DNA of 64,000 nt from Mycolicibacterium neoaurum VKM Ac-1815D (lineage in GTDB: Bacteria; Actinomycetota; Actinomycetes; Mycobacteriales; Mycobacteriaceae). Location: the NCBI RefSeq assembly GCF_000317305.3, contig NC_023036.2:3968001-4032000 (forward strand). Reading direction: 5' to 3'. Made by a program: the position numbers and the translations under genes. Shown piece by piece: positions 1 to 6,965 of this stretch. Below the pieces are notes generated by a model. The model was not told the origin of the DNA. It did no database searches and saw only the letters and a program-made list of their open reading frames with translations. Position 1 is the stretch's first letter; each line of letters begins with the position of its first letter.

Positions 1-476
1 AGGGCCAGCGCCACGCCCCAGGAGGTGTGTTGGATGTGGATGCCCACCGGGCTGCCCGGGCCGTAGAGGGACAGCAGCACCAGGCTTGCCACGATCGTCG
101 GCAGCGCGAACGGCAGGTCGATGATCGCGTCGACCACACGTTTCAGTGGGAAGTCGTCGCGCACCAGGACGAACGCGATCAGCAGTCCGAAGACCACATT
201 GAGCAGGGTGACCCCGATCGAGATGGTCAACGTCACCCGGAACGAGGCCAGCGCCGACGGTGAGGACACCGCCGACCAGAACGCCGTCCAGCCGCCCTCT
301 GCCGATGTCACCACGATCGCCGCCAGCGGCAACAGCACGATCAGCGACAACCACAGCACCGCCACCCCGACCTGCAGCGTGGCGCCACTGGGGCGCGGCG
401 ACAATCTCCGCCGGACTGGCGCGCCGCCCGGAGCAAGCTCCGGGCGACTCGCCTCAGGATTCGACTGAATCGTCAT
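1..476 (-). CDS. cysT: Sulfate ABC transporter permease CysT, N-terminal part
   Basis: Partial gene that runs off the left edge; about 158 N-terminal residues are present. It would form the membrane channel of the sulfate/thiosulfate importer together with CysW, CysA and the binding protein SubI. After a hydrophilic head of about 33 residues there are hydrophobic segments near residues 35-57, 80-105 and 121-138, the last with the PFALPTIVASLVL pattern of sulfate permeases. The ATG at 476 is 32 bases after the subI stop, on the same strand, so the two are co-transcribed. Identity rests on the permease pattern and on subI next to it. The EAA loop and C-terminus lie outside the window. Confidence 0.9.
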   Translation of the reverse strand, partial: MTIQSNPEASRPELAPGGAPVRRRLSPRPSGATLQVGVAVLWLSLIVLLPLAAIVVTSAEGGWTAFWSAVSSPSALASFRVTLTISIGVTLLNVVFGLLIAFVLVRDDFPLKRVVDAIIDLPFALPTIVASLVLLSLYGPGSPVGIHIQHTSWGVALA

Positions 477-508
477 ATGCGATCCGCTTCGTCTCTCGCC
501 GGCGTCGC

Positions 509-1531
509 CTAACCGGTGGCCTGCTTGTAGATCTTGGTGATCTCGCCGTTGTCCTTGTCGAACAGCTGCGGATCGACCTTCGACCAACCACCGAGATCGG
601 CGATGGTCCACAGCTTCTCCGGTGCCGGGAACTTGTCGGCGAAGTCGGCGGCGACGGCCGGATCGACCGGGCGGAAGCCCGCCTCGGCCCAGACCTTCTG
701 CGCCTCCGGGGTGTACTGGAAGTTGACGAAGTCGGTGGCCTTGTCCAGGTGCTTGCTGGTGTTGACGACAGCGACCGGGTTCTCGATCTTGAAGGTCTGC
801 GGCGGGTTCACGTGTTCGAGGTCGTAGTGCAGCGCCTCGTTCTCATAGGCCAGCAGTACGTCGCCGGTGCCCTGGCGGAACACATCGGTGGCCTCACGCC
901 CCGAGCCGGGACGCAACTTGACGTGCTGGGTCACCAGTTCCTGGACGTAGGCGATACCGGCGGCATGATCCGTGCCGCCGTTGCTCTTGGCCGCGTATGG
1001 GGCCAACAGATTCCACTTGGCCGAACCGGAGCTCAACGGGCTCGGCGTGATGACCTCGACACCGGGCTTGAGCAGATCGTCCCAGTCGCGGATGTTCTTC
1101 GGGTTGCCCGGACGGACGGCGAAGGTGACCAGCGATCCGAAGGGCACACCCTTCTGGGCGCCCGCGTTCCAGTCCTCGTCGACCAGGCCGGCCTTCACCA
1201 GCCGGGTGATATCGGGCTCGACGGAGAAGTTCACGACATCGGCGGGCTTGCCGGACTCGACACCACGGGACTGGTCACCGGATGCGCCGTAGGACGCCGT
1301 GACCCCGACACCTTTACCTTCCTCGGTCCCGGCGAAGACCGGGGCGACCTTGGACCAGCCCGGCTCGGGCACCGCGTAGGCCACCAGGGTCAGGGTGGTG
1401 TCGGCATCGGGGCTGTTGCCGCCGCCGGCGACATCGCTGGCACCACCGCCGCAGGCGGCGAGCAGGGTGGTGGACAGGGCGAGCGCGGTGAGGGCACTCA
1501 GACGTTTGGCGGTTCTTACGGGGTTGCGCAT
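509..1531 (-). CDS. subI: Sulfate-binding lipoprotein SubI
   Basis: 340-residue periplasmic-type binding protein that captures sulfate (possibly thiosulfate) and delivers it to the CysTWA importer. A Sec signal peptide ends in the lipobox LLAAC with Cys27 as the lipidated residue, followed by a Gly/Ser-rich linker, so the protein is anchored to the outer face of the plasma membrane. The body has the Sbp/CysP family pattern, including VNFSVEPDI, ITPSPLSSGSAKWN and VLLAYENEA. The ATG at 1531 is preceded by a good Shine-Dalgarno (GGAAAGG). A polycysteine small ORF lies upstream, so expression is probably attenuated by cysteine supply. Orthologous position to Rv2400c. Confidence 0.95.
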   Translation of the reverse strand: MRNPVRTAKRLSALTALALSTTLLAACGGGASDVAGGGNSPDADTTLTLVAYAVPEPGWSKVAPVFAGTEEGKGVGVTASYGASGDQSRGVESGKPADVVNFSVEPDITRLVKAGLVDEDWNAGAQKGVPFGSLVTFAVRPGNPKNIRDWDDLLKPGVEVITPSPLSSGSAKWNLLAPYAAKSNGGTDHAAGIAYVQELVTQHVKLRPGSGREATDVFRQGTGDVLLAYENEALHYDLEHVNPPQTFKIENPVAVVNTSKHLDKATDFVNFQYTPEAQKVWAEAGFRPVDPAVAADFADKFPAPEKLWTIADLGGWSKVDPQLFDKDNGEITKIYKQATG

Positions 1532-1650
1532 CGAGGACCTTTCCAGGGCGGGATTGGGGCAGGGCTGCCGTCTACACGGAAAGGTGATGGAAGGGTGCGC
1601 GACGGGGACCTCATGCCGCTACCAACGCCGAACCGCAGACGGGTGTGGTT

Positions 1651-1743
1651 TCAGCGACAACAACACACATCGGCGACAGCGGAAAACCCCACGGCAATGA
1701 GGGCCAAGACATGGCCGCTCTTGTTGCCGGTCGCTGCACGCAT
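1651..1743 (-). CDS. Leaderless polycysteine small ORF upstream of subI
   Basis: 30-codon ORF starting at ATG 1743 and ending DVCCCR-stop, with three consecutive TGT codons next to the stop. A -10 hexamer TACTCT lies exactly 7 bases before the ATG, so transcription would begin at the start codon. Leaderless polycysteine small ORFs upstream of sulfur operons are known in mycobacteria as cysteine-responsive attenuators: ribosome stalling on Cys codons at low cysteine relieves repression of the downstream operon. The Cys run, the leaderless layout and the subI-cysT position all fit. The 119 bases between its stop and subI would carry the attenuation signal; I did not fold them. Confidence 0.75.
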   Translation of the reverse strand: MRAATGNKSGHVLALIAVGFSAVADVCCCR

Positions 1744-1750
1744 GGGCGGA

Positions 1751-1756
1751 AGAGTA
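1751..1756 (-). promoter_or_regulatory. -10 element of leaderless subI-cysT leader transcript
   Basis: TACTCT on the minus strand, matching TANNNT, with 7 bases to the ATG of the small ORF at 1743. This spacing puts the transcription start on or next to the A of ATG. No convincing -35 hexamer was seen, which is common for mycobacterial SigA promoters. Confidence 0.5.
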
Positions 1757-1809
1757 TCAGAATCGCGCGGTGTCGCCCCCCGAGCAGCCACCGAGCAGCT
1801 AACGACCAG

Positions 1810-1896
1810 CTATCGAGCTATGAACCACATGACGATGACCAGGATCACCAGGGCGACCAGCGCCAGGGTCACTCGCGAGCGGGGCATCTGATTCAC
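1810..1896 (-). CDS. 28-residue single-span membrane microprotein
   Basis: The GTG start at 1896 overlaps the TGA of the upstream 67-residue gene in a GTGA arrangement, which indicates translational coupling. A GGAG-type Shine-Dalgarno lies inside the end of that gene. The product is a short polar head (MNQMPRSR) followed by about 18 hydrophobic residues rich in Val, Leu and Ile, and ends WFIAR; it should be a single transmembrane helix. I recognise no family. It is probably a partner of the upstream small membrane protein. The alternative is a chance ORF, but the exact GTGA overlap and the uniform hydrophobicity argue against this. Confidence 0.5.
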   Translation of the reverse strand: MNQMPRSRVTLALVALVILVIVMWFIAR

Positions 1897-2096
1897 GACG
1901 GCTCCTGCTCCTCGTGGCGGGCCTTGCGCAGCACCTTGATGCCGTTGCCGAGGGCGCCGTCGAGCACGACGGCGGTCCCCAGTGCCAGGAGCAAGACCAC
2001 CGGCATCACGATGGCGGTCTGCGCGACGAACCCGAGGCCCGACAGCCACAGTTCGACACCGTCCCACCAACTCAGGAAATCGCCCATCTGTCCCAC
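1893..2096 (-). CDS. Small conserved membrane protein (Rv2401A-like position)
   Basis: 67-residue protein with a hydrophobic core (about residues 19-48, including AIVMPVVLLLALGTAVVL) and a charged C-terminal tail KVLRKARHEEQEPS. One membrane span is likely, perhaps a helical hairpin. Function unknown; M. tuberculosis has a small membrane protein gene, Rv2401A, at the matching place. Two starts are possible: GTG 2096 (used here) and ATG 2087. It is divergent from the flavoprotein gene, with only 20 bases between the called starts, and is followed by an overlapping 28-codon ORF. Confidence 0.65.
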   Translation of the reverse strand: MGQMGDFLSWWDGVELWLSGLGFVAQTAIVMPVVLLLALGTAVVLDGALGNGIKVLRKARHEEQEPS

Positions 2097-2116
2097 AGTA
2101 GTGCCAGGATGAAACG

Positions 2117-3349
2117 GTGCCGAAGGCCCCGCAGGATGCCCCCACCACCGGATGCGTGATCGTCGGCGGCGGGCCCGCGGGCATGATGCTCGGCCTGCTG
2201 CTGGCCAGGGCCGGCGTGCAGGTCACGGTGCTGGAGAAACACGAGGACTTCCTGCGTGACTTCCGCGGCGACACGGTGCACGCCAGCACTCTGCGCATGC
2301 TCGACGAACTCGGTCTCGGTGCGCGCTTCGCGGCGGTGCCGCACCGACTGATCGAGTCCCTCGAGCTCAAGGTGCAGGGCGTCCCGGTCCAGGTCGATCT
2401 GCGCCACCTACCGGGAACACACCGGCACATCGCCCTGGTGCCGCAATGGGATTTCCTGGAATTGCTGGCCGCTGCCGCCGCGCAGGAGCCGACCTTCACC
2501 CTGCTACGCAGTTGCGAGGTGCTCGGCCCGCTGTGGGCCGGCACCGCAGTGGCCGGGGTGCGCTACCGGGACGCTGCCGGAGCGGTCCGCGAACTGCGCG
2601 CACCGCTGACGGTGGCCTGTGACGGCCGCGGCTCGACGTTGCGCGACGCAATCGGATTGACGCCCAAGCGCTTTGGGGCGCCGATGGATGTGTGGTGGTT
2701 CCGTGTCCCGCGCCACGATGAGGATCCGGCCGGGCTGGCCGGGGCGATGGGCAGCGGCCATATGGTGGCGATGATCGACCGCGGTGACTACTACCAGTGC
2801 GCCTTCGTCATCCCCAAGGGATCCGACGCGTCGTTGCGGGCGCAGGGTATCGAGTCGCTGCACCGTCGGATGACCGAGGTGGTGCCGTGGGTCGCCGACC
2901 GCATCCGGACGGTCACCTCGTTCGACGACGTGAAATTGCTCGACGTGCAGCTGGATCGGCTGACGCGCTGGTACACCGACGGCGCACTGATCATCGGTGA
3001 TGCCGCCCACGCGATGTCCCCGGTGGGTGGCGTCGGAATCAACCTGGCGGTCGCCGACGCGGTGGCGGCCGCCCGCCTGCTCGCCGACCCGCTGCGCGCC
3101 GGCTCGGTCCCCACCAAGGCGCTCCGGCGCGTGCAGATCCGCCGGTGGCTGCCGACGGTCATCGTGCAGAGCGTGCAGCGGATGGTGCACAACCGGGTGA
3201 TCGCCGTGGCCGTCTCCGGAACCGGCCCCGCCCGGCCGCCGGCCGCCGTTCGGCTGGTCAGCCGGGTTCCGATGCTGCGCAGGGTCATCGGTTACGGGGT
3301 GGCCATCGGGCCCCTTCCCGAGCACATACCCGACTTCGCACGGCGCTGA
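2117..3349 (+). CDS. FAD-dependent monooxygenase (PHBH/UbiH-type)
   Basis: 410-residue group A flavin monooxygenase. The N-terminal Rossmann fold carries GGGPAG at residues 17-22 followed by an acidic residue (VLEKHE). RGDTVHASTLRMLDELGLG matches the substrate/FAD-contact region of the PHBH fold, and GDAAHAMSPVGGVGINLAVADA is the second FAD-binding motif. Such enzymes hydroxylate aromatic or quinone-like substrates using NAD(P)H and O2; the substrate cannot be inferred. The start is GTG 2117. It is followed by the trehalase gene on the same strand 42 bases later, but no functional link is evident. Confidence 0.85.
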   Translation: MPKAPQDAPTTGCVIVGGGPAGMMLGLLLARAGVQVTVLEKHEDFLRDFRGDTVHASTLRMLDELGLGARFAAVPHRLIESLELKVQGVPVQVDLRHLPGTHRHIALVPQWDFLELLAAAAAQEPTFTLLRSCEVLGPLWAGTAVAGVRYRDAAGAVRELRAPLTVACDGRGSTLRDAIGLTPKRFGAPMDVWWFRVPRHDEDPAGLAGAMGSGHMVAMIDRGDYYQCAFVIPKGSDASLRAQGIESLHRRMTEVVPWVADRIRTVTSFDDVKLLDVQLDRLTRWYTDGALIIGDAAHAMSPVGGVGINLAVADAVAAARLLADPLRAGSVPTKALRRVQIRRWLPTVIVQSVQRMVHNRVIAVAVSGTGPARPPAAVRLVSRVPMLRRVIGYGVAIGPLPEHIPDFARR

Positions 3350-3391
3350 CGCCCGGGCCCGCGCGACTAGACGTGTGCGCGATCTGGACCG

Positions 3392-5392
3392 ATGATGGGC
3401 GGCATGGTTCTGGAACACACCGAGCACGATTCGATGCCGACGCCGTTCACGGCGACGGCTCCCATCGCCTACGCACCCACCGGAGCCCTGCGAAACCCGT
3501 TCCCGCCCATCGCGGATTACGGCTTCCTCTCCGACTGTGAGAACACCTGCCTGGTGTCCTCCGCCGGTTCGGTGGAATGGCTGTGCGTCCCGCGCCCCGA
3601 CTCCCCCAGCGTGTTCGGCGCCATCCTGGATCGTGGTGCAGGCCACTTCCGGCTGAGCCCCTACGGCGTCTCGGTACCCTCGGCGCGGCGCTATCTGCCC
3701 GGCAGCCTCATCATGGAGACCACCTGGCAGACCCACACCGGCTGGATGATCGTGCGCGACGCCCTGGTGATGGGACCGTGGCATGACACCGAGACCCGGT
3801 CGCGTACCCACCGCCGCACCCCCACCGACTGGGATGCCGAGCACATCCTGCTGCGCACGGTGCGCTGCGTCAGCGGCGTCGTCGAACTGGTGATGAACTG
3901 CGAGCCCAACTTCGACTACGGGCGCAGCCCGGCCACCTGGGAGTACTCCTCGTCGGCCTACGGTGAGGCGATCGCGCGGGCCAGCAAGGATCCCGAGGCC
4001 AATCCGACCCTGCGGTTGACGACGAACCTGCGTATCGGGCTGGAGGGACACGAGGCGCGCGCCCGCACCCGGCTGACCGAGGGTGACAAGGTGTTCGTCG
4101 CGCTGAGCTGGTCCAAGCATCCCGCCCCGCAGAACTTCGAGGAAGCCGCGGACAAGATGTGGAAGACCAGTGAGTCCTGGCGGCAGTGGATCAACATCGG
4201 CGACTTCCCCGACCACCCGTGGCGGGCCTATCTGCAGCGCAGCGCGTTGACCCTCAAAGGACTCGTCTACTCACCGACCGGCGCCCTGTTGGCCGCCAGC
4301 ACCACCTCGTTGCCGGAAACTCCTCAGGGCGAGCGGAACTGGGACTATCGCTACTCGTGGATCCGGGACTCGACATTCGCGCTGTGGGGGCTCTACACCC
4401 TCGGCCTCGACCGGGAGGCCGACGATTTCTTCTCCTTCATCGCCGATGTCTCCGGGGCCACCAACGGCGAACGGCACCCACTGCAGGTGATGTACGGCGT
4501 CGGCGGGGAGCGCAGCCTTGTCGAGGAGGAACTCAATCACCTTTCCGGGTACGACTATTCCCGGCCGGTACGGATCGGCAATGGCGCCTATAACCAGATG
4601 CAGCACGACATCTGGGGCACCATGCTCGACTCGGTGTATCTGCACGCCAAATCGCGTGAGCAGATTCCGGAGGCGCTGTGGCCGGTGCTGAAGAACCAGG
4701 TCGAGGAGACCATCAAACACTGGAAGGAACCCGACCGTGGGATCTGGGAGGTGCGTGGGGAACCCAAGCACTTCACCTCCAGCAAGATCATGTGCTGGGT
4801 GGCCATGGACCGCGGATCCAAGCTGGCCGAGTTGCAGGGCGAGAAGTCCTATGCCCAGCAGTGGCGCGAGATCGCCGAGGAGATCAAGGCCGACATCCTG
4901 GCCCACGGTGTGGATTCCCGCGGGGTGCTCACCCAGCGCTACGGTGACGATGCACTGGACGCGTCGTTGTTGCTGGCGGTGCTGACCCGCTTCCTGCCTC
5001 CCGACGACCCGCGGATCCGGGCCACCGTGATGGCGATCGCCGAGGAGCTCACCGAGGACGGACTGGTACTGCGGTACCGCACCGAGGAGACCGACGACGG
5101 GCTGTCCGGCGAGGAGGGCACCTTCACCATCTGTTCGTTCTGGCTGGTGTCCGCACTGGTCGAGATCGGCGAGGTGCGCCGGGCGAAGAGATTGTGCGAG
5201 CGGCTGTTGTCCTTCGCCAGCTCACTGCATCTCTACGCCGAGGAGATCGAACCCCGCACCGGCAGGCACCTGGGTAACTTCCCGCAGGCGTTCACCCATC
5301 TGGCGCTGATCAACGCGGTGGTGCATGTGATTCGCGCCGAGGAGGAAGCCGACAGCACCGGAACCTTCCAGCCGGCCAACGCGCCGATGTAG
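3392..5392 (+). CDS. GH15 family trehalase (Rv2402-like)
   Basis: 666-residue glycoside hydrolase family 15 protein. The N-terminal beta domain begins near IADYGFLSDCENTCLVSSAGSVEWLC, and the (alpha/alpha)6 catalytic domain contains NWDYRYSWIRDSTFALWGLY, GAYNQMQHDIWGTMLD and EEGTFTICSFWLVSALV. The mycobacterial member of this subfamily has been characterised as a phosphate- and magnesium-dependent trehalase that splits trehalose into two glucoses in the cytosol, rather than a glucoamylase. Candidate ATG starts lie at 3392, 3395 and 3404; the first has a weak GGA upstream. Convergent with the thioester-domain-like gene, with 9 bases between stops. Confidence 0.9.
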   Translation: MMGGMVLEHTEHDSMPTPFTATAPIAYAPTGALRNPFPPIADYGFLSDCENTCLVSSAGSVEWLCVPRPDSPSVFGAILDRGAGHFRLSPYGVSVPSARRYLPGSLIMETTWQTHTGWMIVRDALVMGPWHDTETRSRTHRRTPTDWDAEHILLRTVRCVSGVVELVMNCEPNFDYGRSPATWEYSSSAYGEAIARASKDPEANPTLRLTTNLRIGLEGHEARARTRLTEGDKVFVALSWSKHPAPQNFEEAADKMWKTSESWRQWINIGDFPDHPWRAYLQRSALTLKGLVYSPTGALLAASTTSLPETPQGERNWDYRYSWIRDSTFALWGLYTLGLDREADDFFSFIADVSGATNGERHPLQVMYGVGGERSLVEEELNHLSGYDYSRPVRIGNGAYNQMQHDIWGTMLDSVYLHAKSREQIPEALWPVLKNQVEETIKHWKEPDRGIWEVRGEPKHFTSSKIMCWVAMDRGSKLAELQGEKSYAQQWREIAEEIKADILAHGVDSRGVLTQRYGDDALDASLLLAVLTRFLPPDDPRIRATVMAIAEELTEDGLVLRYRTEETDDGLSGEEGTFTICSFWLVSALVEIGEVRRAKRLCERLLSFASSLHLYAEEIEPRTGRHLGNFPQAFTHLALINAVVHVIRAEEEADSTGTFQPANAPM

Positions 5393-5401
5393 CGCGCCCG
5401 T

Positions 5402-6661
5402 TCATGCCAATACGGTGATCTCGAACTCGATGACGGTCGGGGTGGGGATGGCCAGCGCCACCGGGGTCAGCCGTTCGTCCTCGTAGGCGATACCGGTCAG
5501 CACCCGGCCGCCGAAACCGTCCCGGGTGGCGGGCACACTTGCGGTGATCGTGACGCTCGCGTTCCCCGTGCGACGAAGGTAGATGTCGGTGCCCGGTGCC
5601 ACCGGGCCCGCGAGCGGCAGGCCGGCGGCATCGACGATCTCCCCTGCCGACGAGCTCAGCGCTGCCGCGTCGGTCGCGTGAAATCCGAACGGTCCCAGTA
5701 GATCTGACCGCACCGTCACCCGGTCAGCGGTCAGCCGCGGTGCCACCGTGGCCCGGCGCGCGGATTCCGCCCCGGCGATCAGGTAGTCGTAGAGCGCGAC
5801 GACGCGGTCGGCATTGCGGTACTTCCCCGAACCGTGCAGCGTGAAGGTCACATCATCGATCGTCACCGATTCCCCCGACGATCCGACCTCGGTCACCACC
5901 TGCAACCGGTAGAACCGGTAGCCTTGGTGCGCATGCCCTGCCACGGCGTCCGAGGTGGTCGTGCCCACCCCGAGCCGGCGCCGGTGCGTGCCGCGGCCGG
6001 CGGGCACGTTCAGGCCGGAGGCCGCCACATCGCGCCAGGTGATGCCATCGGAAGACTTCTGCAGCTGCATCGACACCGCGCGATCAGCCGTCAGGTCCAC
6101 GGTGTAACCGGACAGCTGCGGTGCACCGTCGAACTCGAAGACCAGGGCGCCCGGCTCCTCGGTCATCGCGACGGGCACATTGAGCGGCCGATTGTCCAGC
6201 CGCAACCCGTTGGTGAAATGCCAGATCGCGGCCTGGGTGGCCGCGATGGCCTCATGCTCGGCCAGATGCGCTGTCGCGCTGGCATTTCCGGACGCGAACA
6301 CCCGACGGCTCAGTTCGACCGTACCCAGCGTGGGGAACGAATTCCTGATGATCCAGTCCACCTCGGCCTCGTACGCGCGCGCCGACGAGTTGCGCACCGC
6401 CGACCAGTTCGCCGGTTGGTACCGCGACGGGCGTGTCGGCGCGACGCCCATGAAATCCACTGAGTAGGCGTCGATCCCGGGATTGAGCCGGATCAGGTCG
6501 GTGCGCGCGGCGCTGCCGTCGGTAAAGACGACGGTGTCCACGGTCGGCGAATAGGTTCCGCCGCGATAGCGGGTCATCCGTGGGATATCGGCGGTGCGGC
6601 GCACGGTACGACGCACCGACACCGGTGCGGTGCCGACGGGATGCAGAGCGAGAGCGGGCAT
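5402..6661 (-). CDS. TQXA/thioester-domain-like protein without the cysteine
   Basis: 419 residues from ATG 6661. The N-terminal half resembles actinobacterial TQXA (Cys-Gln thioester) domains: TYSPTVDTVVFTDGSAARTDLIRLNP, then AYSVDFMG where thioester proteins usually have a Tyr-Cys motif, then EAIAATQAAIWHFTNG carrying the TQ.A..W signature. The second half is beta-rich (ligand-like repeats, VTIDDVTFTLHGSGKYRNADRVVALYDYL). From this start there is no Cys at all. I see no clear signal peptide, LPXTG or C-terminal anchor, so export is uncertain. An upstream GTG at 6706 is possible but has no Shine-Dalgarno. The polycysteine small ORF upstream suggests induction at low cysteine. Function unknown. 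Confidence 0.7.
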   Translation of the reverse strand: MPALALHPVGTAPVSVRRTVRRTADIPRMTRYRGGTYSPTVDTVVFTDGSAARTDLIRLNPGIDAYSVDFMGVAPTRPSRYQPANWSAVRNSSARAYEAEVDWIIRNSFPTLGTVELSRRVFASGNASATAHLAEHEAIAATQAAIWHFTNGLRLDNRPLNVPVAMTEEPGALVFEFDGAPQLSGYTVDLTADRAVSMQLQKSSDGITWRDVAASGLNVPAGRGTHRRRLGVGTTTSDAVAGHAHQGYRFYRLQVVTEVGSSGESVTIDDVTFTLHGSGKYRNADRVVALYDYLIAGAESARRATVAPRLTADRVTVRSDLLGPFGFHATDAAALSSSAGEIVDAAGLPLAGPVAPGTDIYLRRTGNASVTITASVPATRDGFGGRVLTGIAYEDERLTPVALAIPTPTVIEFEITVLA

Positions 6662-6751
6662 TGCTGTGAGCTTTCTGAAGGCTGTGAACTGCGCGAATCC
6701 ACACACCGCGGAGAGTGGGCGGGCACGGACGCGGGGGCCGACGTCAGAAAA

Positions 6752-6820
6752 TCAACAACAACAACACGACACGACGACACAGCGCACCATGGCGGCACGC
6801 AACGAATCGTCGTGGGACAT
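6752..6820 (-). CDS. Leaderless polycysteine small ORF (cysteine attenuator)
   Basis: 22-codon ORF from ATG 6820, ending VRCVVVSCCCC-stop: five Cys codons, the last four consecutive. The -10 hexamer TATCGT lies exactly 7 bases upstream of the ATG, so the transcript is predicted to be leaderless. This is the hallmark of the cysteine-responsive attenuators described upstream of sulfur-assimilation operons in mycobacteria. The next gene on this strand is the thioester-domain-like protein, 45-90 bases downstream depending on its start. An internal ATG at 6790 could also initiate but has no matching -10 spacing. Confidence 0.8.
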   Translation of the reverse strand: MSHDDSLRAAMVRCVVVSCCCC

Positions 6821-6827
6821 GACCGCA

Positions 6828-6833
6828 ACGATA
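6828..6833 (-). promoter_or_regulatory. -10 element of polycysteine leader transcript
   Basis: TATCGT on the minus strand, with a 7-base spacer (6821-6827) to the ATG at 6820. No good -35 was seen. The divergent encapsulin promoter lies about 80 bases away, so the two transcripts share one intergenic control region. Confidence 0.5.
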
Positions 6834-6889
6834 CGCCAAACGGGCGGAAATGCCAGTGGTGGGTTTAACTTCACCGTGCGCGCCAAGGC

Positions 6890-6917
6890 TGTCGGATTCG
6901 TTTTCGGGCCGTATCGT
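6890..6917 (+). promoter_or_regulatory. Probable encapsulin promoter
   Basis: -10 hexamer TATCGT at 6912-6917 with a weak -35-like TGTCGG at 6890-6895 (spacer 16). Transcription would start near 6925, giving a leader of about 37 nt that holds the strong Shine-Dalgarno GGAGG at 6948-6952, 9 bases before the encapsulin ATG. Confidence 0.45.
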
Positions 6918-6926
6918 GGCCGCCGC

Positions 6927-6965
6927 ATGATCACAACAGAACCCGTCGGAGGTAGCACCCCATGA
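6927..6965 (+). CDS. Possible 12-codon upstream ORF of encapsulin
   Basis: ATG at 6927 lies just downstream of the predicted transcription start. The ORF reads MITTEPVGGSTP, and its TGA overlaps the encapsulin start as ATGA. This could couple translation of the shell gene to a tiny leader peptide. It has no Cys codons. It may equally be a chance reading of the 5' leader, since the encapsulin has its own good ribosome-binding site. Confidence 0.25.
   Translation: MITTEPVGGSTP

Noticed and set aside
2504..4216. 570-codon minus-strand open frame opposite the flavoprotein and trehalase
   Set aside because: No recognisable domains; spans two well-supported genes on the other strand.
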